Shown: positions 35,452 to 44,717, counted from the first letter of the stretch. The stretch: 64,000 nucleotides of DNA from Pseudolabrys taiwanensis (GCF_003367395.1 NZ_CP031417.1:4737501-4801500), one strand, 5' to 3'. Numbers and translations: made by a program. The notes: a model not told the origin generated them from the sequence alone.

Positions 35452-37566
35452 CTACTCGGCCGCCTTCACGGCGCCGCGTGCGCCGTGCGCCTTCCAGAAC
35501 TGATACGCGAAGAAGGCGCCGCAGGCCGCAAAGCCGACGGGGTCGGTCCACGGATATTCCAGCACCAGCAAGGCCGCGGACACGAAGGCGATGATGCGCT
35601 CCGGCCAACCCACCGGGGCGAGGAAATAGCCGATGGCGGTCACGCCCCACAGCGTGACGGCGATGACCGCTTTGACGATCACATAAGCGGCGGCTGCGAC
35701 GAAGCCCCATTCGTCGACGCGTGCGCCCACCGGCTGCAACATGAGCGCCGGTGAATAGATCGCCATGAACGGCACGATCCAGCCCGGCAGCGCGATCTTC
35801 ACCGCCGTCCATCCGATCTTGAAGCCGCTTTCCTTGGCGATCGATGCCGCGGCGAAGGCTGCGAGGGCAACTGGCGGCGTCAAGTCCGCCATGATGCCGA
35901 AGTAGAACACGAACATGTGCGACACGATCAGCGGGACGCCGAGATGCAGCAATGCCGGTGCCGCGATGGAAGAAGTGATGATGTAGTTCGGGATGGTCGG
36001 GATGCCCATGCCGAGGATGAGCGAGGTAAGCGCGGTCAGGCACAGCGACAGGAAGATGGAGCTTTCGCCGACCGACACGATCACGCGCACGAAATTGGTC
36101 GCCGCGCCGGTAAGCGTCAGCGTGCCAATGATCGTGCCGACGAGAGCGCAGGCAACGCCGACCGGCAACGCATGGCGGGCGCCGTCGGCAAGACTGTTGA
36201 GCGCGATGGTGAGTGTGTCGCGGCCGCCTTTGACCCAAATGGTGACGAGCATCAGCGCCGCGACCATGCCAATCAGCAGCCAGATTCCATACTCGAAGAA
36301 CAGCGCCGCGCTGAGGCCGAGCAGGATCCAGAAGACGATGCGCAGGACCGGTTGGGGCAGTGCCGCAACGATCGGATAGCTGAAGATCACCATGACCGTG
36401 AGGCCGAGGCCCACCGTGCCGGCGAACAACGGCGTATAGCCGGCGAACAACAGCACCACCAAGGCCGCCAGCGGCATCAGGAGGAACCAGTTGCTCTTCA
36501 GCGCTTTGAGCGCGCTCGGGCACTGATCTTTTGGCAAGCCGACGAGGCCGCGTTTGCCGGCCTCCAGATGCACGGCCCAGAAGGCCGAATAGTAATAAAG
36601 CACGGCCGGCACGACAGCGGCGATGCAGACCGCCGAGTAGGGCACGTTGATCGTCTCGGCCATGATGAAAGCGACGGCGCCCATGACCGGCGGCATGATC
36701 TGGCCGCCCATCGAGGAGGTCGCTTCGACCGCGCCGGCAAAATAGGACGGGTAGCCGAAGCGCTTCATCAGCGGAATCGTGAACTGGCCAACGGTCACGA
36801 CGTTGGCGATGCCGGAGCCGTTGATGGTGCCCATCAGGCCCGAGGAGATTACCGCGACCTTGGCCGGGCCGCCCCGCGCATGGCCGACGGTGCCCATGGC
36901 GAGATCGGTGAACAGGCTGATCATGCCCGCCTTCTCGAGGAAGGCGCCGAACAGGATGAAGAGGAAGATGTAGGTCGAGGACACGTAAATCGGCGTGCCG
37001 TAGATGCCCTCGGTACCGAGGAACATCTGATCGACGACCTGGGAGAAGTCGTAGCCGCGGGTGTTGAGCGGGCTCGGCAGGTATTGGCCGAACAGACCGT
37101 AGGCGAGAAAGACCGCGCAGATGATCGGCAGCAGCGGACCCATCATGCGGCGGCCCGCTTCGAAAACCAGGATCACGACGATGACGCCGACGATGATATC
37201 CTGCATGTCGGGATCGCCGGCGCGAACGATAAGGTCGGCGTAGAAAACCCAATGATAGAGGCCCAACACGAAGCCGATGATGCCGAGCGCCCAGAGGGCG
37301 ATCTTTACCGGCTGCCGGCCCGTCAAAGTCGAGGCGACGCCGAACACCATCAGCATCAGGAAGCCGACGTGCACCGAGCGCACGATCTGACTCGCGAGCG
37401 GGCTGAACATGGCGGTGACGATCTGGAAGGCGGAGAAGGCGACAGCGATCCAGAATAACGCGCGACCTTCGAAGGTGCCGCTCCATCCCTTTTCGAGCTG
37501 GGCCTCGGTCTTGGTCTGGCCCGGCAGCGGCTTCGGCGATAAAGCGGCGACGTCTTCGGCAGTCAT
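35452..37566 (-). CDS. TRAP transporter permease, TAXI type (fused small and large subunits)
   Basis: 704 aa and about 17-19 spans, the 4TM/12TM fusion form of the TRAP membrane subunits (DctQ and DctM in one chain). Characteristic stretches are GSGIANVVTVGQFTIPLMKR, EATSSMGGQIMPPVMGAVAF and GMGIPTIPNYIITSSIAAPA. It works with the TAXI receptor encoded immediately upstream, importing an organic acid with Na+. Substrate not deducible. The first 25 residues are cytoplasmic and polar. Confidence 0.92.
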   Translation of the reverse strand: MTAEDVAALSPKPLPGQTKTEAQLEKGWSGTFEGRALFWIAVAFSAFQIVTAMFSPLASQIVRSVHVGFLMLMVFGVASTLTGRQPVKIALWALGIIGFVLGLYHWVFYADLIVRAGDPDMQDIIVGVIVVILVFEAGRRMMGPLLPIICAVFLAYGLFGQYLPSPLNTRGYDFSQVVDQMFLGTEGIYGTPIYVSSTYIFLFILFGAFLEKAGMISLFTDLAMGTVGHARGGPAKVAVISSGLMGTINGSGIANVVTVGQFTIPLMKRFGYPSYFAGAVEATSSMGGQIMPPVMGAVAFIMAETINVPYSAVCIAAVVPAVLYYYSAFWAVHLEAGKRGLVGLPKDQCPSALKALKSNWFLLMPLAALVVLLFAGYTPLFAGTVGLGLTVMVIFSYPIVAALPQPVLRIVFWILLGLSAALFFEYGIWLLIGMVAALMLVTIWVKGGRDTLTIALNSLADGARHALPVGVACALVGTIIGTLTLTGAATNFVRVIVSVGESSIFLSLCLTALTSLILGMGIPTIPNYIITSSIAAPALLHLGVPLIVSHMFVFYFGIMADLTPPVALAAFAAASIAKESGFKIGWTAVKIALPGWIVPFMAIYSPALMLQPVGARVDEWGFVAAAAYVIVKAVIAVTLWGVTAIGYFLAPVGWPERIIAFVSAALLVLEYPWTDPVGFAACGAFFAYQFWKAHGARGAVKAAE

Positions 37567-37598
37567 AACGTGTTTCCTATCCCGATCTTATATGACGA

Positions 37599-37624
37599 AT
37601 GCCCGGCGCTGACGTGCCGGGCAT
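37599..37624 (-). other. stem-loop between TAXI receptor and permease genes
   Basis: A 9-bp stem ATGCCCGGC ... GCCGGGCAT with an 8-nt loop lies in the 98-nt gap between the receptor gene and the permease gene, without a T run. Such hairpins often protect the receptor mRNA's 3' end so that receptor is made in excess over permease. Inference. Confidence 0.55.
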
Positions 37625-37664
37625 CTTATCAGAACTGCGGCGTTCGGATTGCGCGTCTGGGGTA

Positions 37665-38621
37665 TCAGCCCCCGACGCCCTTTTCCTTGTAGAACTTCGC
37701 AGCGCCCGGATGCAGGGGTACGGGCGGATTCTTGCCGGCCGTATCCAAGCTGATGGCCTTGGCCGCAGAATGCGCCGCTTGCAGCGCGGGCAGATTGTCG
37801 AACAGCGACTTGGTCATCTGATAGACTTCGTCGTCCGGCAGTCCGGCGCGGGTGACGAGATAGTTCTGCACGGCGGCGGCCTGCACGTCCTTGTCCTGGC
37901 CGTTATAGGTATTGGCCGGAATGACGACAGACTGATAGGGCGAGCCGATCTTCTCGACGATGGCCTTCGGCACTTCGACGATGACGCAGTCGACGGAGGC
38001 GCAAAGATCGCGGATCGCGGAGACACCGAGGCCGGCCGAGATCAGCGTGGCGTCGAGCTGACGGTTCTTCATCAGTTCCACCGACTCGTTGAACGGCAGA
38101 TACTCGACCTTGCCGAGATCCTTGTAGGACATGCCGGCGCCGGAGAGGATCGCGCGCGCGTTGAGTTCGGTGCCCGAGCGCGGCGCGCCGACCGACAGGC
38201 GCTTGCCCTTGAGGTCGGCGAGAGTCTTCACGCCGGAATCCTTGAGCGCAGCGATCTGGATGTAGTTCGGGTAGATGGCGGCGACGGTGCGGAGCTTGTC
38301 GAGCTTGCTCTTGAAACCGACTTCGGTGTTGCCGTTCCATGCGTCGGCGAGCGAGTCGCCGAGCGTGAAGGCGATTTCGCCGCGGCCCTGCTGCAGCAGG
38401 TTGAGATTCTCGACCGAAGCCTTGGTGGCCTGCACCGACGGTTTCGAATCCTTGATTTTTTCGGCGTAGATTTTCGACATCGCGACGCCGAGCGGATAAT
38501 AGACGCCGCCAGTGCCGCCGGTGAGGATGTTAATGAACTGCTCGGCGTGAGCGCCGAGCGGCGCCAGAGCGACGGCCGAGGCAAAAAGACCGAGACGCGC
38601 AAACTTGGAATAGCGGGACAT
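37665..38621 (-). CDS. TAXI-family TRAP transporter solute-binding protein
   Basis: A 318-aa periplasmic receptor. The signal peptide is about residues 1-26 (YSKFARLGLFASAVALAPLG, ending AHA). The family block FINILTGGTGGVYYPLG follows directly, and KGKRLSVGAPRSGTELNAR in the middle is typical of TAXI receptors. The start at 38621 is taken because the signal peptide then fits and GGAGG lies 11 nt upstream; the frame extends 21 codons further. It is the first gene of the receptor-permease-DUF1850-kinase operon. Confidence 0.92.
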   Translation of the reverse strand: MSRYSKFARLGLFASAVALAPLGAHAEQFINILTGGTGGVYYPLGVAMSKIYAEKIKDSKPSVQATKASVENLNLLQQGRGEIAFTLGDSLADAWNGNTEVGFKSKLDKLRTVAAIYPNYIQIAALKDSGVKTLADLKGKRLSVGAPRSGTELNARAILSGAGMSYKDLGKVEYLPFNESVELMKNRQLDATLISAGLGVSAIRDLCASVDCVIVEVPKAIVEKIGSPYQSVVIPANTYNGQDKDVQAAAVQNYLVTRAGLPDDEVYQMTKSLFDNLPALQAAHSAAKAISLDTAGKNPPVPLHPGAAKFYKEKGVGG

Positions 38622-38741
38622 GTGTGCCCATCCTCCACAATTTCTAAGTGAAACCGGCTCGGAGCGGCCGGTATTGCGCGGCACTTTACCCGCCCGCTGT
38701 CGCTCTGGCGAATATGCTTTTGGCGGATGTGCGCGAGCGCG

Positions 38742-39548
38742 CTAGTGCAGTGCAGCATGGCCGGCGCGCGCCGGCCACATCAGCGCCGCGAAGTAACCGA
38801 TCGCACTGAGCGCGGCGATGCAGAAGCTCACCGGCCAGTCGGTGTAGAAAGCGACGGTGAGGCCGAGCCAGGCTTCCGCCAGCGCCAGCACGGCCGAGAG
38901 GATGAGGCCGCTCCACAGTCCGGTGGTGACGCGCTGCGCTGCGGCCGGCGGGCCGACCATCAGAGTGAACACCAGGAGGACGCCGACGATCTGCGCACAG
39001 GCTGCGACCGCGAGGGCGACGATGGCGAGGAAGGCCGTCGAGATGAAGCGCAGCGGCACGCCCTTGGCTTCGGCAAGCTCCGGCTGAAGGCTGGAAAAGA
39101 TCAAAGGCCGCATGATCGCGGCGAGGCCGAGCAGCGTCAGCAAACTGAGCGCGGTGAGGGCGATGATGGTCGCGCGATCGACGGCAAGCACATTGCCGAA
39201 CAGGAGCGCGGTCGCCTGCGTTGCGAACGACGTATAATAGTGCAGGAACAACAGGCCGAAGCCGAGCGCAAGCGCCAGCACCACGCCGATGGCGACGTCG
39301 CGATTGCTCAGACGCTCGCTCAGCCAGCCCATCACCACACCCGCGGCGACGGTGAAGCCGACGAGGCCCCAAAGCGGGGTGAGGCCGATCAGACCGGCGC
39401 CGGTCGCGCCGGCAAAGCCGATGTGCGACAGCGCGTGGCCGGCAAACGTCTGCCCGCGCATCACCAGGAAGAAGCCGGTGAGACCCGACACCACCGCGAC
39501 GATGCCTGCGGCGGTGAAGGCGTTGGTCATGAATTCATATTGAAACAT
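38742..39548 (-). CDS. znuB: zinc ABC transporter permease
   Basis: A 268-aa membrane protein with eight or nine spans of the ABC-3 metal permease family. The motif GHALSHIGFAGATGA (near residue 34) is the conserved loop of ZnuB/MntB permeases. It is the third gene of a receptor-ATPase-permease set on the minus strand. A 155-nt gap with a repeat separates it from the ATPase gene. The Zur-box-like site upstream of the first gene indicates zinc. Confidence 0.9.
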   Translation of the reverse strand: MFQYEFMTNAFTAAGIVAVVSGLTGFFLVMRGQTFAGHALSHIGFAGATGAGLIGLTPLWGLVGFTVAAGVVMGWLSERLSNRDVAIGVVLALALGFGLLFLHYYTSFATQATALLFGNVLAVDRATIIALTALSLLTLLGLAAIMRPLIFSSLQPELAEAKGVPLRFISTAFLAIVALAVAACAQIVGVLLVFTLMVGPPAAAQRVTTGLWSGLILSAVLALAEAWLGLTVAFYTDWPVSFCIAALSAIGYFAALMWPARAGHAALH

Positions 39549-39552
39549 GCAA

Positions 39553-39690
39553 TGCCTCCGTCACCCTCTCCTGGGAGGGGCGATCGGCCGGAGGCCGATC
39601 GGGGCGAGGTGAGAAGGCGCGAACAAGATCACTTCCCCCCGACGCGCTAACGCGCGTCGACCTTCTTCCTCCAGGGGGAGGTGAGGAGAG
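39553..39690. repeat. dispersed intergenic repeat, CCTCTCCC type
   Basis: TCACCCTCTCCTGGGAGGGGCGATCGGCC-GGAGGCCGATCGGGGCGAGGTGAGAAGG forms two hairpins. A second unit (TTCCCCCCGACGCGCTAACGCGCG ... GGGGGAGGTGAGGAGAG) follows. Comparable units are at 53077, 54836, 57750 and 60168. It separates znuC from znuB. Confidence 0.6.
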
Positions 39691-39703
39691 TGTGTGGCTG
39701 GGC

Positions 39704-40537
39704 CTAATGATGATGCTCATGCTCGTGCCCATGACCGTGGTCATGATCGTGCATATGCGCCTCGCGTTCGACGTCGCGGCCGCGTGACATGACGAAAATG
39801 TGCCCCGCGGCGCGGACCACCTCGATCTCCGTGCCGTAAAGCCGCGACAGCACCGGTGCCGTCACGACCTCGTCGACGGTGCCGAGCTCGGCCTGTTTAT
39901 TGCCGAGGTAGAGCACGCGATCGAGCGTACCGAGCAATTGGTTGAGCTCATGCGCGCTGAACAGGACGGTGATGCCGCGCTCCCGGCAGACTTTGCGCAC
40001 GACGTCGATGACGACTTCCTGATGGCGGGCATCGAGGCTGATCAACGGCTCGTCGAGAAGCAGCAGTTGCGGATCGCCGATCAGCGCTTGCGCCAGCAGC
40101 AAGCGCTGGCGCTCCCCGCCCGACATGTCGCTCAAAGGACGCATGGCGAGGTCGCGGGCGCCGACGGCGTCGAGCGTGGCCTCGATCGCCATCCTGTCCT
40201 TCGCCGAATGCGAGGGTAGGCCCCAGCGATGACCTTTGAGCGAGGAGGCGATGAAGTCGAAGCCGCGCACGCGCAAGTCGGGCTGTACCGTGCGCAGTTG
40301 CGGCAGGTAGCCAATGGCCGGGTTGCCGCGCTCGGGCGCGCGGCCGAACACGTGCACGGTGCCGCTCGCCGGCGGCAGCAGGCCGAGGATCGATCGCATG
40401 AGCGTGGTCTTGCCGGCACCATTGGGGCCGAGCACGCCGATGAATTCGCCGGCGCGGATCGCGAAGCTGATGTCGGAGAGGACCGTGCGCCTGCCAACGC
40501 GCAGGCTGACGTGATCGAACTCGACGGCGTTCATCAC
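39704..40537 (-). CDS. znuC: zinc ABC transporter ATP-binding protein
   Basis: A 277-aa cytoplasmic ATPase. Walker A GPNGAGKTT (37-45), signature SGGERQ (139-144) and Walker B LLLLDEP (158-164) are all intact. The C-terminus ends in a metal-binding tail, HDHDHGHGHEHEHHH, which is unusual for the ATPase subunit. It energises ZnuB import of zinc delivered by ZnuA. It begins 57 nt after znuA. MM at the start leaves the exact start between two adjacent codons. Confidence 0.9.
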   Translation of the reverse strand: MMNAVEFDHVSLRVGRRTVLSDISFAIRAGEFIGVLGPNGAGKTTLMRSILGLLPPASGTVHVFGRAPERGNPAIGYLPQLRTVQPDLRVRGFDFIASSLKGHRWGLPSHSAKDRMAIEATLDAVGARDLAMRPLSDMSGGERQRLLLAQALIGDPQLLLLDEPLISLDARHQEVVIDVVRKVCRERGITVLFSAHELNQLLGTLDRVLYLGNKQAELGTVDEVVTAPVLSRLYGTEIEVVRAAGHIFVMSRGRDVEREAHMHDHDHGHGHEHEHHH

Positions 40538-40594
40538 ATATTCTCCGTCACGCCGGGTTTGCGCTTCGGGCCGCCCCGGAATGACAATTATTCG

Positions 40595-41491
40595 TCACGA
40601 GTTCGGATCGCTCAGCGCCCTGTCGAGGGTGTCGAGTTCGCTCAACATCCAATCGACGAAATTGGTGTTGGCGGGCATCGACTCGGTCACCGCGACCACC
40701 GGCACCTTCGCCTTGCGGGCGACCGCAAGCAAGCGCTCGGTCAGCTTCTCGCTCACCTGGCTGTTGTAGATCAAGGCTTTCACCTTGCGCTCTTTGAGGT
40801 CGTTCTCGAAAGCCGCGACGTCGCGCGCGCTCGGTTCGGTGTCGTTCATCATGGCGAGCTGGAAGCGCTCGTTGCGCATGGTGAGGCCGAGTGCGGAGGC
40901 CATCAGGCCGAACACCGGCTCGGTCGCCGTCACCGCCTTGCCGGCGTGTTTGCCCTTCAAATGCGCCACCCGCGCGTCGATTTGCGCGAGCTTCGACAGA
41001 GTCGCATCGAGGCGCGACGCGTAGTCTGCGGCATGCGTACCGTCGGCCTGTGTCAGCGCGGCGGCGATGGCCTTGGCCACGGCCGGCATGGTCGCCGGGT
41101 CGTACCAGAGGTGCGGGTTCGCACCCGCTTTCCGCCCTGTGAGCTGCGCGGCATTGATCACCACCCGGTCGGGGCGGGGCGCGGCCTGCAGCAGCTTCTC
41201 GGCCCAAGGATCGTAATTGGCGCCGTTGACGATGACGATGCGGGCGTCGGCGATCTGCCGCACGGTGCCGGGCGTAGTTTCGAAAAGATGTGGATCCTGG
41301 TCCGGATTGGTCAGGATGCTGGTGACGGCGACGCGGTCGCCGCCGATCTGCCGGGCGATGTCGCCATAGAAATTCTCGGCGGCGGCGATGGCGGTCTGCT
41401 GCCCGTCCGCGGCGACCGCGGTGGTGTGCGCGGCCAGAAAGATCAATGCACCAGCCGCCGCCGCAAGGCAGGTTTTGAAGGTCGTCCGCAT
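40595..41491 (-). CDS. znuA: zinc/manganese ABC transporter solute-binding protein (cluster A-I)
   Basis: A 298-aa periplasmic metal receptor. The signal peptide is about residues 1-28, ending near TTAVAADG. Probable metal ligands are H68 (QDPHLFE) and H127 (ANPHLWYDP). At the third site, where zinc receptors usually have His, the motif is TEPVFG (E191), as in Mn-type members. There is no His-rich loop. The start at 41491 is chosen because the next upstream in-frame ATG (41530) overlaps the Zur-box-like palindrome. The Zur-like operator argues for zinc; the metal preference is not settled by sequence. Confidence 0.85.
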   Translation of the reverse strand: MRTTFKTCLAAAAGALIFLAAHTTAVAADGQQTAIAAAENFYGDIARQIGGDRVAVTSILTNPDQDPHLFETTPGTVRQIADARIVIVNGANYDPWAEKLLQAAPRPDRVVINAAQLTGRKAGANPHLWYDPATMPAVAKAIAAALTQADGTHAADYASRLDATLSKLAQIDARVAHLKGKHAGKAVTATEPVFGLMASALGLTMRNERFQLAMMNDTEPSARDVAAFENDLKERKVKALIYNSQVSEKLTERLLAVARKAKVPVVAVTESMPANTNFVDWMLSELDTLDRALSDPNS

Positions 41492-41870
41492 GTCCAAGTC
41501 CAGTACCGGGCCCCGCGAATGATGTAACATTATAACATATCAAGCCGCAAGGGCGGACGCATCGTCTTCTTCGGAACCCAAGCACGACGACGTTCTACAG
41601 CAGTACCGTGCATAGTGTGGATTGTGCACGCTTTGGATGTGTTTGCTTCCTGGCACCAGCAGGGAGGGTAAGGCGGTGCTATTACGCGTCGGGGCGGTTG
41701 CGCGCGCGGACGGGCATGCCGCCACACGTCGGCGCCGCACGCTGTCGTGCCATCCTATTTTATCAATCCAGTGCGAGCAGATTTCTCTGCGATGACGTGC
41801 GCGTGGATTTGAAGTTGCGGCGAAGTGAACGATCCTCCGAGGTGTCAGGTCCAACGAATGGGGGATTCGG
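41492..41870. other. divergent promoter region between znuA and the sensor globin
   Basis: 379 nt with no supported gene. It holds the Zur-box-like palindrome near znuA (41522-41538) and must contain the rightward globin promoter. Apart from that I see no palindrome or terminator. Confidence 0.5.
41522..41538. promoter_or_regulatory. Zur-box-like operator of znuABC
   Basis: Read on the minus strand, ATGTTATAATGTTACAT is close to the alphaproteobacterial Zur consensus I know (ATGTTATAATATAACAT), as a near-perfect palindrome. It lies 31 nt upstream of znuA. It predicts repression by Zn-bound Zur. The 17-bp site is AT-only in a GC-rich setting. Confidence 0.8.
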
Positions 41871-42329
41871 ATGGTGCAGAAGCTGCTCGACTTCCTACAG
41901 ATCGATTCGGAAGATCGCGCTTCGGCGCTGATGCTCTCGGAGCTGCTCAAGCCGCATTTCGACCAGGCGATCGAGGAATTCTACGCCACCGTTCAGGACT
42001 TCCAGATCAACCCCTTCGTCACGGCCCGCACCATTCCGGTGCTCAAGGAGAGGCAAAAGCAGCATTGGCTGTCCTTGCTGCATTCGCGCTTCGACGCGGA
42101 CTTCTTCGCCAGCGTCGGCCGTATCGGGGTGCGCCACCGCGACATCCAGCTCAATCCGATGTGGTATGTCGCGGGCTACACGCGGCTGAAGCTTGCCTTC
42201 ATCGAGATCATCATCAAGTCGGACCTGCACGTCGTCACCAAGGGCCAGCTGGTCAAGACGCTCGACAAATACATTGCCATCGACATGAGCCTGGCGCTGT
42301 CGGCCTATGATGCGGTGATCCTGGACTAA
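41871..42329 (+). CDS. single-domain sensor globin (protoglobin-like)
   Basis: A 152-aa haem protein of the globin-coupled-sensor/protoglobin type, here without any signalling domain. The proximal haem histidine is H89 in GRIGVRHRDIQLNPMWYVAGY, a pattern typical of these globins. Helices before it (about 20-75) form the rest of the pocket. It may bind O2 or NO, or scavenge NO. The gene is divergent from znuABC and 84 nt before the COG0523 GTPase gene, so a metal/redox link is possible. That is inference. Confidence 0.82.
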   Translation: MVQKLLDFLQIDSEDRASALMLSELLKPHFDQAIEEFYATVQDFQINPFVTARTIPVLKERQKQHWLSLLHSRFDADFFASVGRIGVRHRDIQLNPMWYVAGYTRLKLAFIEIIIKSDLHVVTKGQLVKTLDKYIAIDMSLALSAYDAVILD

Positions 42330-42413
42330 TCGGCCCCCGGACGGGGCGATTCCGACCCTTTTGCAGGTCGGCGCCGAAATCCCTATATGGACGGGGAACG
42401 GAGCTCCCCATTC

Positions 42414-43469
42414 ATGACGACCCCCCAGACGCCTGAAAAAATCCCCGTGACGGTGCTGACCGGCTATCTCGGCGCCGGCAAGACCACGCTGCTCAACCGC
42501 ATCCTGTCGGAGCCGCATGGGAAAAAATTCGCCGTGATCGTCAACGAGTTCGGCGAGATCGGCATCGACAACGACCTCGTGGTGGATGCCGACGAGGAAG
42601 TGTTCGAAATGAACAATGGCTGCATCTGCTGCACGGTGCGCGGCGACCTCGTCCGCATCATCGACGGGCTGATGCGACGCAAGGGCAAGTTCGACGCCAT
42701 CATCGTCGAGACCACCGGCCTCGCCGATCCGGCGCCGGTCGCCCAGACCTTCTTCATGGACGAGAATGTCGGCGCCCGGACCAAGCTCGATGCGGTGGTG
42801 ACTGTCGCCGACGCCAAATGGCTGAAGGACCGGCTCAAGGATGCGCCGGAAGCCAAGAACCAGATCGCCTTCGCGGACGTTATCCTGGTGAACAAGACCG
42901 ACTTGGTCGCCCCGGAAGAACTGCGCGAGGTCGAGGCCCGCATCCGCGCCATCAATCCTTACGCCACGCTGCACCGCACGGAGCGGTCGAAGATCGCAAT
43001 CGACGAGGTGTTGGGCCGCAACGCCTTCGACCTCGACCGCATTCTCGATATCGAACCGAAATTTTTGGAGGCGGACGACCATGACCATCACCACGATCAC
43101 CATCATCACGATGGGCATCATCATGGCCACGACCATCACCATCATGACCATGGTCTCAAGCACTACCACGACGAAGACATGCAAAGCCTGTCGCTCCGGA
43201 GTGACAAACCACTGAACCCGGACAAGTTCTTCCCGTGGGTTCAGCAACTCGTCGCCACCGAGGGGCAGAAGATCCTGCGCTCGAAAGGCATCCTGTCGTT
43301 CAAGGACGATAACGATCGCTTCGTGTTCCAGGGCGTGCACATGATCCTCGACGGCGATCATCAGCGTCCGTGGAAGGAAGGCGAAGAGCGCGTCAGCCGC
43401 ATCGTCTTCATCGGCCGCGATCTCCCCGAGGACAAGATCCGCGAAGGCTTCGAAGCCTGCGTGGCTTAA
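42414..43469 (+). CDS. COG0523/CobW-family GTPase with histidine-rich loop
   Basis: A 351-aa G3E GTPase, probably a zinc (or cobalt) chaperone. Walker A GYLGAGKT (17-24), the metal motif CICC (70-73), NKTD for guanine binding (about residue 160), then the CobW C-terminal domain (about 255-345). Between them, residues about 220-257 are almost entirely His and Asp ([20 protein letters not shown]), a metal-storage loop. The start at 42414 is preferred; a further ATG at 42387 lacks a ribosome site. It is followed by a WD40 gene, a pairing I have seen in Rhizobiales. Position beside a Zur-like operon supports zinc. Confidence 0.88.
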   Translation: MTTPQTPEKIPVTVLTGYLGAGKTTLLNRILSEPHGKKFAVIVNEFGEIGIDNDLVVDADEEVFEMNNGCICCTVRGDLVRIIDGLMRRKGKFDAIIVETTGLADPAPVAQTFFMDENVGARTKLDAVVTVADAKWLKDRLKDAPEAKNQIAFADVILVNKTDLVAPEELREVEARIRAINPYATLHRTERSKIAIDEVLGRNAFDLDRILDIEPKFLEADDHDHHHDHHHHDGHHHGHDHHHHDHGLKHYHDEDMQSLSLRSDKPLNPDKFFPWVQQLVATEGQKILRSKGILSFKDDNDRFVFQGVHMILDGDHQRPWKEGEERVSRIVFIGRDLPEDKIREGFEACVA

Positions 43470-43498
43470 GAGGCGCACTGCGGTGCACCCAGCACAGT

Positions 43499-43612
43499 GT
43501 CATGCCCGGGCTTGACCCGGGCATCCACGATGCCTACCCACACGGCTGACCGCACGAAGCCCATCTTTGCTGAACTTCATCATGGATTGTCGGGTCAAGC
43601 CCGGCAATGACG
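43499..43612. repeat. dispersed palindrome, GTCATGCCCGGGCTTGACCCGGGCAT family
   Basis: The left unit GTCATGCCCGGG-CTTGA-CCCGGGCATC and the right unit GGATTGTCGGGTCAAGCCCGGCAATGAC are inverted copies of one another, enclosing about 60 nt. Similar units recur at 8836 and 60224. It lies between the GTPase and WD40 genes. Confidence 0.75.
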
Positions 43613-43621
43613 GCGCCGAGA

Positions 43622-44617
43622 ATGTCCAACACCTCCACACTTCCCTCTCTTGCCAATCGCGTGCGGCCTGTTGCGGCCGGCGCGTCCGTTGTCGACGTGC
43701 ACTTCCTTAAGCAGACGCCTGTCTTCGTTCTCGCCGAAGAGCATCTGCTGTTTGCCGGTGACGACGAGAAGCGCATCGCTGCGCACAGCGGCGGCATTCT
43801 CGTCAGCGCCGGCGATGGCGAGCGCATCGTCACCGGCGGCGACGACGGCCGGCTGGTTGCCACCAACCGAGCCGGCGAAGCCAAAGAGATCGCCGCCGAC
43901 GACAAGAAGCGCTGGATCGATCAGGTCGCGCTCGGGCCCGACGGCGCGGTCGCCTGGTCGGTCGGCAAGACGGCGCATGTGCGCACCGGCAAAGGCGAAC
44001 TGCGGTCGTGGGAGGCGCCGTCGACGGTCGGTGGCTTGTGCTTTGCGCCGAAAGGCTTCCGTCTCGCCGTCGCGCATTACAACGGCGTGTCGTTCTGGTT
44101 TCCCAACGCCGCCGCCGCGCCCGAGAAGTTCGAGTGGAAGGGTTCGCATCTCGGGGTCACCATCAGTCCGGATGGGCGCTTCCTCGTCACCACGATGCAG
44201 GAGTCGACGCTGCACGGTTGGCGCATTGTCGACGGCAAGCACATGCGGATGTCGGGCTATTCCGCGCGCGTGCGCTCGATGGCTTGGACCGCGGGCGGCA
44301 ACTTCCTCGCGACCTCGGGCTCCGAACAGGTGATCCTGTGGCCGTTCGACGGCAAGGACGGACCGATGGGCCGCCAGCCCAAGCTGCTCGCGCAGGAGGA
44401 GGCGCGCGTCGCCGTCGTCGCGGCGCATCCGAAGCAGTCGGTGGTCGCCGCCGGCTATGCCAACGGCCTCGTCCTGCTGGTGCGTATCGACGACGGCGCG
44501 CTGATCCTCGCGCGCGAGCCAGATGGCCAGCCGGTCACCGCACTCGCGTGGGAAGCGAGCGGCCAGATGCTCGCTTACGGCACCGAGAGCGGCGACGCGG
44601 GAGTGCTTGCTCTTTAA
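43622..44617 (+). CDS. WD40-repeat protein
   Basis: 331 aa of beta-propeller repeats. Successive strands end in variants such as GDDGRLVAT, GVSFWFPN, STLHGWRI and EQVILWPF, spaced about 40 residues apart, giving about six or seven blades. No enzyme motif or signal peptide is present. It follows the COG0523 GTPase and may be its partner, as in other Rhizobiales. The start at 43622 (MSNTSTLPS) is taken; an in-frame ATG five codons earlier is possible. Function unknown. Confidence 0.85.
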   Translation: MSNTSTLPSLANRVRPVAAGASVVDVHFLKQTPVFVLAEEHLLFAGDDEKRIAAHSGGILVSAGDGERIVTGGDDGRLVATNRAGEAKEIAADDKKRWIDQVALGPDGAVAWSVGKTAHVRTGKGELRSWEAPSTVGGLCFAPKGFRLAVAHYNGVSFWFPNAAAAPEKFEWKGSHLGVTISPDGRFLVTTMQESTLHGWRIVDGKHMRMSGYSARVRSMAWTAGGNFLATSGSEQVILWPFDGKDGPMGRQPKLLAQEEARVAVVAAHPKQSVVAAGYANGLVLLVRIDDGALILAREPDGQPVTALAWEASGQMLAYGTESGDAGVLAL

Positions 44618-44636
44618 TGTTTCCACATTCTCCGCT

Positions 44637-44692
44637 CATTCCCGCGCAAGCGGGAATCCAGCGCTGGGTCCCTGCTTCCGCGGGGACGAACG
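44637..44692. repeat. dispersed intergenic palindrome
   Basis: CATTCCCGCGCAAGCGGGAATCCAGCGCTGGGTCCC ... CGGGGACGAACG. The CCCGC-GCAAGC-GGG stem resembles the GTCATCCC family at 30091 and 62444 but is shorter. Confidence 0.55.
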
Positions 44693-44717
44693 GAGACAGA
44701 TTGACCGTTCAAAAATG

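Noticed and set aside
35174..37486. 770-codon minus-strand frame overlapping the TRAP permease gene
   Set aside because: Same strand, different frame, Arg/Gly/His-rich without membrane segments; the permease in the other frame has clear family motifs.
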